Source: Viola odorata
Taxonomy: Eukaryota; Streptophyta; Magnoliopsida; Malpighiales; Violaceae
DNA length: 64,000 nt
Direction: 5' to 3'
Assembly: GCA_963691705.1 (NCBI GenBank)
Contig: OY829545.1
Span: 40,411,475 to 40,475,474 of the forward strand
The translations under genes were made by a program, and so were the position numbers. Position 1 is the stretch's first letter, and each line of letters begins with the position of its first letter. The notes beneath the pieces were generated by a model. The model searched no databases. It was not told the origin of the DNA and saw only the letters and a list, made by a program, of their open reading frames with translations. Below, in pieces: positions 58,470 through 64,000 of this stretch.

Positions 58470-58910
58470 ACGAGGATAAGACTTTTCACTTCCTCAGCGT
58501 TGTCCTCGCACCTCGGAACGTGCCCCTTCTTAACGAGGTGCCTATGTTAGCGCTACCATCGTAAGGATAGGATTTTCACTTGCGAGGTGGAGTTTTTATC
58601 TTCCCTAGGGTCGTGCCTCACTTAATGATCATCCGCCTATGTGAGCACGGGTTGTCACAAGGATAGGACTTTACACCCCCAGGGGAGTCAGGGCGTGCCC
58701 TCTCTGGGTTTCCCCAAGATAGGATTTTTCACTCCCGACAGTGCTGGAGCGTGTCTCATCTTAGCGAGCCGCCTGATCAAGGCCGGCCTCACAAGGCTAG
58801 AATTTTTCACTTCCAGCACCATATATTTCTAGGATCGTCGGGGCGTGCCTCGTCTTGACGACCCGTCTGTATTAGCCCATTCTGTCCCAAGGCTAGGACT
58901 TTTCACCCCC
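58470..58910. repeat. Degenerate tandem array with AAGG-TAGGA-TTTTCAC motif
   Basis: Six occurrences of a motif close to aaggataggacttttcac lie near 58473, 58563, 58660, 58723, 58797 and 58890. Between them recur GCGTGCC(T)C and CCGCCTGATCA/CCGCCTATG words. Spacing is about 64-96 bp, so the array has decayed. Confidence 0.65.
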
Positions 58911-58987
58911 GACATCTTCCTTTCCTTGTTATCTGCACATCACACAAACAACCAACAAGGAACAAGAAATATTTCCACAACAATTGT

Positions 58988-59356
58988 TAGACCATGCCCA
59001 ATGGCATGTCAAATTCATAATTTCAATTTCTAGACCATGCCCAACGGCATGTCAAATTCATAATTTCAATTTCTAGACCATGCCCAACGGCATGTCAAAT
59101 TCATAATTTCAATTTCTAGACCATGCCCAACGGCATGTCAAATTCATAATTTCCATTTCTAGACCATACCCAACGGCATGTCAAATTCATAATTTCCATT
59201 TCTAGACCATGCCCAACGGCATGTCAAATTCTATCATAACATAATTTCAATTTCTAGACCATGCCCAACAGCATGTCAAATTCTATGATATCATAATTTC
59301 AATTACTAAACCATGCCCAACGGCACGTCAAATTCTAGCATGATATAATTTCAATC
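58988..59356. repeat. 43-bp tandem repeat array (8 units)
   Basis: Units start with TAGACC/TAAACC at 58988, 59031, 59074, 59117, 59160, 59203, 59255 and 59307. The first five steps are exactly 43 bp and the last two are 52 bp because of a CTATCATA/CTATGATA-type insertion. Each unit holds CATGCC-CAAC-GGCATG, a perfect 6-bp-arm hairpin in most copies. It lies 10 bp beyond the end of the integrase frame. Confidence 0.95.
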
Positions 59357-59366
59357 GAGCAATATT

Positions 59367-61703
59367 CTAAGAGTTAGGTAAGGGAGTACCATCAAGCGTT
59401 TCGAGGTGATACGCCCCCTTTCTGATAACACGAGTGACGCGGTATGGGCCTTCCCAGTTTGAGCTAAGTTTCCACATTCGTTGGCCCGCCGCTCGCTTGT
59501 CCCTGAGCACCAGGTCTCCCGCCTTGAGCAGCCGCTCCTTAACATGTCTGTTGTGATACCGCGCCATTCTTCTTTTGTAGTGCATTATTTTCGAGAGAGC
59601 TTCCTCGTGCGCCTCAGGCAGCATATCAAGGTTAGCTCGTAACCTTTCCTCGTTTAATTCCTCCTTGAAATATTCCACCCTTAAGCTTAGGGTGCCGATT
59701 TTGACAGGCGTTACTGCTTCGGTACCAAAAGCCATCGCAAAGGGCGTTTCCCCCGTACTAGTTTTGACGGTCATGCGGTAAGCCCACATTACATAGGGTA
59801 ACTCGTCTGGCCACTTCTTTTTCGACCCCTCAAGATTTTTCTTAATACCGCTCAGGATGCTTCGGTTGGTTACCTCTGCCTGGCCGTTAGTCTGGGGATG
59901 CGCCACAGAGGAAAACCTCTGTTTGATCTGGAATTCTTCACATTGCTCTTTGAAAAAGTGGCTGGTAAACTGTGCCCCGTTGTCACTGACTAGCACGCGA
60001 GGCACCCCGAAACGCATGATGACTTGGTGCTTAAAGAAGTGCCATACCTTCTCCGTCGTAATACTGGCTACCGCTTCCGCTTCTGCCCATTTAGTGAAGT
60101 AGTCCACTGCCACAATTACAAATTTCAGTTGGGACCTTGCCTTAGGAAAAGGGCCTAAAATATCGATTCCCCACTTGGCAAAAGGACAAGGTGCTACGAT
60201 CTGAGATATTTCAGTGGCGGGTCGTCGAGGGATTTTGGCAAATTCTTGACACTTATGGCATGATTGCACAAAGTTGTTACAATCCCTGCGAATAGTGGGC
60301 CAATAGAATCCTGACCGGAATACCTGCGCGGCCATGGTACCACCCGACACGTGCATGCCGCAGATCCCTTCATGAATCTCACGCAGGGTATGGAGGCCTT
60401 CTTGTTCCGTTATACATTTTGCGGCTGGGTACGAGAAACATCTCCGGATTAACTCCCCGTCATAATAAGTGCACCTTGCCGCTTGCTTCAGTACTTTTTT
60501 CTTCTCTGCACTGTCGCTTGGCAACTCGTCGTGCTTCAAAAAATTTATCACAGGGACCCTCCAATCCTTTTCAATCTCCTCCACACATAGCAATAGTTGT
60601 TCCTCCATAAAGGACGGTAATGACCTTTCCTCATAGTACACGCCTTCTGGTATGACAGCCTCCTGATTGGCTGCCGCTTTGGCAAGATTATCCGCCTCGG
60701 TATTGTCCTCCCGCGGAATGTGTTCAAAAGTGACACACGCCGCTTTGTTCAATTTCTGCCAACTCCCTTTTCACTTTCGAGAGGTATTGCGCCATGATCG
60801 GTTCTCTAGCTTGGGAGTGTCCCAAGACTTGATCAATTATCAACTTGGAGTCCCCTCGTATTTTCAACCGTGGGGCTCCTGCTACCAGGTCGTTCTAAGC
60901 TTTGTTGAAGAGATTTCTTCCTACTCTAAGCCCCGCCAATAACGCTTCATACTCTGCTGTGTTGTTGGGCAATGGTTGTAGGATTCTAATGGCGTGCCGC
61001 ACCTGCACATCGTGTGGCCCGATCATGTATATGCCAGCTCCTGCCAGCTCTTGATTTTTGGCGCCATCCACATAGATGACCCATAAGTCCGCAGGGGCTT
61101 CCGATGGTAGGATCTTTGCATCACTCTCTTCCTTCTCAAGTGGCTCCAACGCCTTGTTCCAGTAAAAGTACACTCGGCGATAAAATCTGCCAAAACCTGA
61201 GCTTTTACGGATGGCCGAGCTTTGTACTGTAATCCATACTGCTCCAGCTCAATTGACCAAATCAACATCCTCCCCGAGGATTCTGGTTTCCTAAAAATCC
61301 TTCTCAAAGGCTGATCCGTGAGCACAATGACTGGATGGGCCTGAAAGTATCTGTCCATCTTTCGTGTGGACTATATCAGGGCGAATGCCACCTTCTCAAT
61401 GTGGGTGTATCGCACCTCGGCATCTTTTAACACATGGCTAACAAAGAAAACGGGTCAGTGGGCATAATTATCCTCCCGGACCAAAACGGCACTGACCACT
61501 TCATCCGCGATGCCGAGGTATAAGAATAGGGTGTCGCCCGGCTCCGGTCATGTTAGCACCAAGTCGGATGACAAGTAAGTTTTCAAACCCACGAACGCCT
61601 CTTCGCACTCTTGTGTCCATCCGAAAGGAGCTTTCCTGCGTATGACTTTAAAGAACGGCAAGTACTTCTCGCCCTGCTTAGAGATGAACCGTCCTAGAGC
61701 AAT
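59367..61703 (-). pseudogene. Pol remnant (RT C-terminus, RNase H, integrase) of the Tat-like element
   Basis: The integrase part is open for 461 codons (60752-59367): zinc site His127, His134, Cys165, Cys168; catalytic Asp197, Asp257, Glu293 with 35-residue spacing; C-terminus GPYRVTRVIRKGAYHLETLD. The RNase H region lies at about 61120-60760 with WVIYVDGAKNQ, NTAEYEALLAG and RGDSKLIIDQ, broken by a TAG after FNKA and a frameshift near 60755. The RT-connection part (61703-61160) reads RFISKQGEKYLPFF and FRKPESSGRMLIWSIELEQY with stops near 61545, 61457 and 61371 and a frameshift near 61165. The 5' end is cut by the LTR at 61704. Motifs such as the NTAEYEAL RNase H fit the Tat lineage. Confidence 0.82.
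61699..61703. repeat. Presumed 5-bp target site (AGCAA) of the second Tat-like insertion
   Basis: The five bases before the TG of the LTR. The matching copy would lie beyond the window, so this is unconfirmed. Confidence 0.35.
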
Positions 61704-62232
61704 GATAACAATCAAGACAGCCCTAACAGTACTGCCGCACTTACCGCTCCCGCCGGGACGATTTCCTATACGACCTGTAAGATATTTGCATATCGCCAGA
61801 GAATCAGAGACGAATCCCTAGGATGGTCGACATCAGCGGGGGGGGGGGGGGGGGCTCACGCGACTCTACACGCACGGCATCATCCCATCCTAGGGACCCA
61901 CGAGCTTATCGATCCCGGCAGCCCGTACGATATCGCTCATGACGTCATCTGTCGGTATCACTTGTGACGTCACCCTTTGGCATCGCCTGGATTGTTATCG
62001 CCAGGTATCGCCGACCAGGTCTATAAATACCCCTTCTTTTCCAATCTGAAGGTAAGATCGAGATCACTAGGACGAACCTCTGTTATTTTCGAAACTCGGA
62101 CTAACTTAAGCATCGGAGTGTCTACGCCGGAGCCCCCCCTCCGGTGCTTTGCAGGTACATTCGACGCTGACCACCACGGTTCCGATCAACCACGACTCTG
62201 AATCTTACAAGATCGACAATCGAATCTTATCA
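61704..62232 (+). repeat. 5' LTR (529 bp) of the second Tat-like element
   Basis: TGATAACAATC ... AATCTTATCA. A run of 17 G at about 61838-61854 follows GACATCAGC. TATAAATA is at 62022-62029. The downstream part shares GCATCGGAGTGT and CTCCGG-GCTTTGCAGGT with 49812-50355. Confidence 0.75.
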
Positions 62233-62252
62233 AATGGTGCTTTCGTTGAGAG
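62233..62252 (+). other. Primer-binding-site-like sequence
   Basis: AATGGTGCTTTCGTTGAGAG directly follows the LTR end. A TGGTGCTTTCxTTGAGAGC block is what I remember after the 5' LTR of many plant Tat elements; the tRNA was not identified. Confidence 0.5.
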
Positions 62253-62317
62253 CTTTGGTATATTAAGTGAGTGTCCTTAATAGCCAAGCTCCATCTAGTC
62301 GGAAGATTGGAACGGTC

Positions 62318-64000
62318 ATGATCACGGGATCGGAGTCCATCCGATCGTCATCCTCTAATATCCCTTTCTCAATCCGCAGACAATTATTCCCCTTTGCTAC
62401 TGCCGATCTCTCTATGACTACACAACCAACTATTTCGGGATCTCTGGACCTCTCGGTTGGAATTGCTGGGGGACCGGCCTCCTCGCAGACGGACATCTTG
62501 TCATCTCAGATAGTGGGGTCTGATTTCTCCACTCCTCTCTCTGGGGGATCTGTGCTTAATCATGAACATCCTTTGGCAATGGAAATAGCGGCCCTTCGTG
62601 CTCGGCTGGAATATCTGACGGAAATGGCTGCAAGAGCCACGCCTGGTGCTTCTGGATCTAGCCTCCCTCCTCGCGTCATGTTTACACCATCTATTGTCGC
62701 TGATCGACCTATATCACCGTTGTTTCCAGAAAACCTCCAGATGCCTTTATCCGCGGGAAATCCCCCGATTAGTGTTGAGCAGTTTACTCAAGGAAGAGTA
62801 GAGGCTTACGTACCGCAAATGCCGCAAGGTCTACTCCTACAAGGAGACAGGCATCTTGTGGGGGTTAGGAACCGGTGGGACGGACGGAGGGAAGGAGCCA
62901 ACAGAAGTCTGTCTCCCGAGTACAGTGAAAGATCCAGTAGTCGAAGGTATCGAAGTCGCTCGAACAGGAGCCGCAGTCGATCTCCTAGACGACGTCCTAC
63001 GCCAGAACCACGAAATAGGGAGCGTCAGGGTGAAATGTCTCCTCCGCGTCAGGCACGTGAAATTCTTGATGATACATCGGGCCACCCATTTAGCCGTCGT
63101 ATAAGGCGTCACAGGGTCAGCCGGCGCGTGAAGCTTCCCACTGATGTTTATGATGGCACCAAGGATCCCATCTCGCACATTAATAAAGTGAAGGATTTTG
63201 TTCAGTTTCAGACCCACAGTGATGCGGCGTTATGCCAAATATTTGTTATGACATTATCGGGACTGGCATGTCTTTGGTTTGAGGGTCTCTCTGGTGGATC
63301 CATTAATAATTTCTCGCAATTAGAATCTAAATTCCGGAGCAGATTTAGCACGGCAATTCCAATCAGGAAGTCTGCCGCCGCGTTATTTGACATACAACGA
63401 AGGCCTCAAGAAACCTTAAAGGAGTTTCTTAGTCGCTTCGATTTGGAAATGTCCTTAACGCCGGGTGTTACCATTGATTTTGCTATAGAAGCTCTGAAAA
63501 GGAACTGCCGCTATGGAAAGCTGAAAGACGCGCTCATGGTGGATCCTCCAGTGACTTTAGATGCGTTGAGGCTTAAAGCCCACAATTACGCAAAAATGGA
63601 AGAGGAAGAAAATAGAGATAAGACGTATAACGCATCACATGGGACATCTCAAATTACTACTGCTTTCGCGAAGCTGCAACTTGATGACCATTTTCTCGAC
63701 GATTATGCCAGGAGGAAGGATCATATCCCCAAGGCCTCCAACAAACAGAAGGGTCATTTTTCGAAGGGAAAAACCGGTGGTTCCCCCTCTCGACGTCACG
63801 GGGATTCTTATAAAAATCGCACATATGACCCAGATTTCCCCTCTCTTAACGTGCCAAGGGCAGAGATTTTGCCGATAGCGGAGCAGCGAAATCTTCCCAT
63901 CCGCTACCCCGCGCCTACAAAACCAGGAGTGCTTCTAGGGAGAAGGGAAAATGCTTACTGTAAATTCCACAAAGCCAGGGGCCATTCCACAGAAGCGTGC
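62318..64000 (+). CDS. Gag of the second Tat-like element, 561 codons to the window edge
   Basis: Open from ATG 62318 (MITGSESIRSSSSNIPF; the frame is open back to 62272) to the edge with no stop. N-terminal Ser/Thr/Pro-rich region, then a leucine helix (AMEIAALRARLEYLTEMAAR), an Arg/Ser-rich basic tract (YRSRSNRSRSRSPRRRPTP, near residues 210-235), the gag capsid-type domain (LPTDVYDGTKDPISHINKVK, LSGLACLWFEGL, FLSRFDLEMS), a Lys/Gly-rich linker and the start of a zinc-knuckle-like CKFHKARGHSTEAC at the last residues. Gag packages element RNA into virus-like particles. The RS-dipeptide tract is unusual to me. Confidence 0.88.
   Translation, partial: MITGSESIRSSSSNIPFSIRRQLFPFATADLSMTTQPTISGSLDLSVGIAGGPASSQTDILSSQIVGSDFSTPLSGGSVLNHEHPLAMEIAALRARLEYLTEMAARATPGASGSSLPPRVMFTPSIVADRPISPLFPENLQMPLSAGNPPISVEQFTQGRVEAYVPQMPQGLLLQGDRHLVGVRNRWDGRREGANRSLSPEYSERSSSRRYRSRSNRSRSRSPRRRPTPEPRNRERQGEMSPPRQAREILDDTSGHPFSRRIRRHRVSRRVKLPTDVYDGTKDPISHINKVKDFVQFQTHSDAALCQIFVMTLSGLACLWFEGLSGGSINNFSQLESKFRSRFSTAIPIRKSAAALFDIQRRPQETLKEFLSRFDLEMSLTPGVTIDFAIEALKRNCRYGKLKDALMVDPPVTLDALRLKAHNYAKMEEEENRDKTYNASHGTSQITTAFAKLQLDDHFLDDYARRKDHIPKASNKQKGHFSKGKTGGSPSRRHGDSYKNRTYDPDFPSLNVPRAEILPIAEQRNLPIRYPAPTKPGVLLGRRENAYCKFHKARGHSTEAC

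Larger units (their letters stand above)
49812..61703 (-). mobile_element. Tat-lineage-like Ty3/gypsy element with antisense genes, truncated by a second insertion
   Basis: Reading the minus strand from 61703: RT-RNase H-integrase remnants (to 59367), 43-bp tandem repeats, a longer degenerate repeat zone, a gene block on the opposite strand (57641 back to 50605), and an LTR. Tat-lineage elements such as Retand and Grande are known for long tandem-repeat-bearing 3' regions and an extra antisense ORF between pol and the 3' LTR, which this matches. The 5' part is cut off by the insertion at 61704. The unity of the whole block is inferred from order, not proven. Confidence 0.6.
61704..64000 (+). 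mobile_element. Second Tat-like Ty3/gypsy element (5' LTR and gag), inserted in the first
   Basis: Opposite orientation to the element it interrupts. It has a 529-bp LTR, a primer-site-like sequence right after it, and an open gag to the window edge. No defects are visible in the 2.3 kb seen, so this may be the youngest element in the right-hand cluster. Confidence 0.8.

Overview
This is nuclear DNA of a flowering plant, most likely a eudicot. It has intron-bearing plant genes (a HUA2-type PWWP/CID protein, a LysM protein, a mitochondrial-type ClpP and ribosomal protein eL42) separated by nested DNA transposons and LTR retrotransposons. I cannot name the species.

Host genes, left to right. 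1-3.5 kb: three short minus-strand genes of unknown function. These are a partial repeat-bearing protein cut by the window edge, a 127-aa coiled-coil protein, and an acidic protein with an AT-hook-like patch and two DLN repression-type motifs. 4.8-7.9 kb: a three-exon LysM-domain gene (+). 13.2-20.4 kb: a ten-exon HUA2-like gene (-) predicted at 1,505 aa. 28.9-30.1 kb: a CLPP2-like gene (-) with a premature stop before the catalytic Asp. 44.9-46.6 kb: an intact four-exon gene for ribosomal protein eL42 (-).

Mobile DNA, middle. MULE-1 (21339-27722) and MULE-2 (30224-44235) are related Mutator-like elements with long terminal inverted repeats. Each carries a GRF-finger/coiled-coil/membrane ORF and a small coiled-coil ORF on the plus strand, and a decayed transposase on the minus strand. 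MULE-2 has a perfect 9-bp target duplication, sits about 90 bp upstream of the CLPP2 start codon, and contains a captured piece of a remorin gene. A 7.6-kb chromovirus-like Ty3/gypsy element with 920-bp LTRs and a 5-bp duplication lies inside the MULE-2 transposase. Its LTRs differ at about four sites, yet its gag has a nonsense codon and there is a frameshift before pol.

Mobile DNA, right. 49.8-61.7 kb looks like a Tat-lineage (Retand/Grande type) Ty3/gypsy element lying on the minus strand: a decayed RT-RNase H-integrase region, then tandem repeats, then antisense genes, then an LTR. Four plus-strand genes lie antisense to its pol. Two are small and intact. The other two are decayed, intron-containing tandem paralogues whose first exons are both exactly 715 nt. 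A second, related element (LTR 61704-62232, open gag running off the window) has inserted into the RT domain of the first.

The most unusual pattern is a small coiled-coil protein family that recurs in four places: a stand-alone gene (1455-1838), MULE-1, a deletion remnant in MULE-2, and the first antisense gene of the Tat-like element (50605-50991). All assignments come from reading the sequence by eye. Exon borders were chosen by splice dinucleotides, frame continuity and remembered family structure, and no database was searched.
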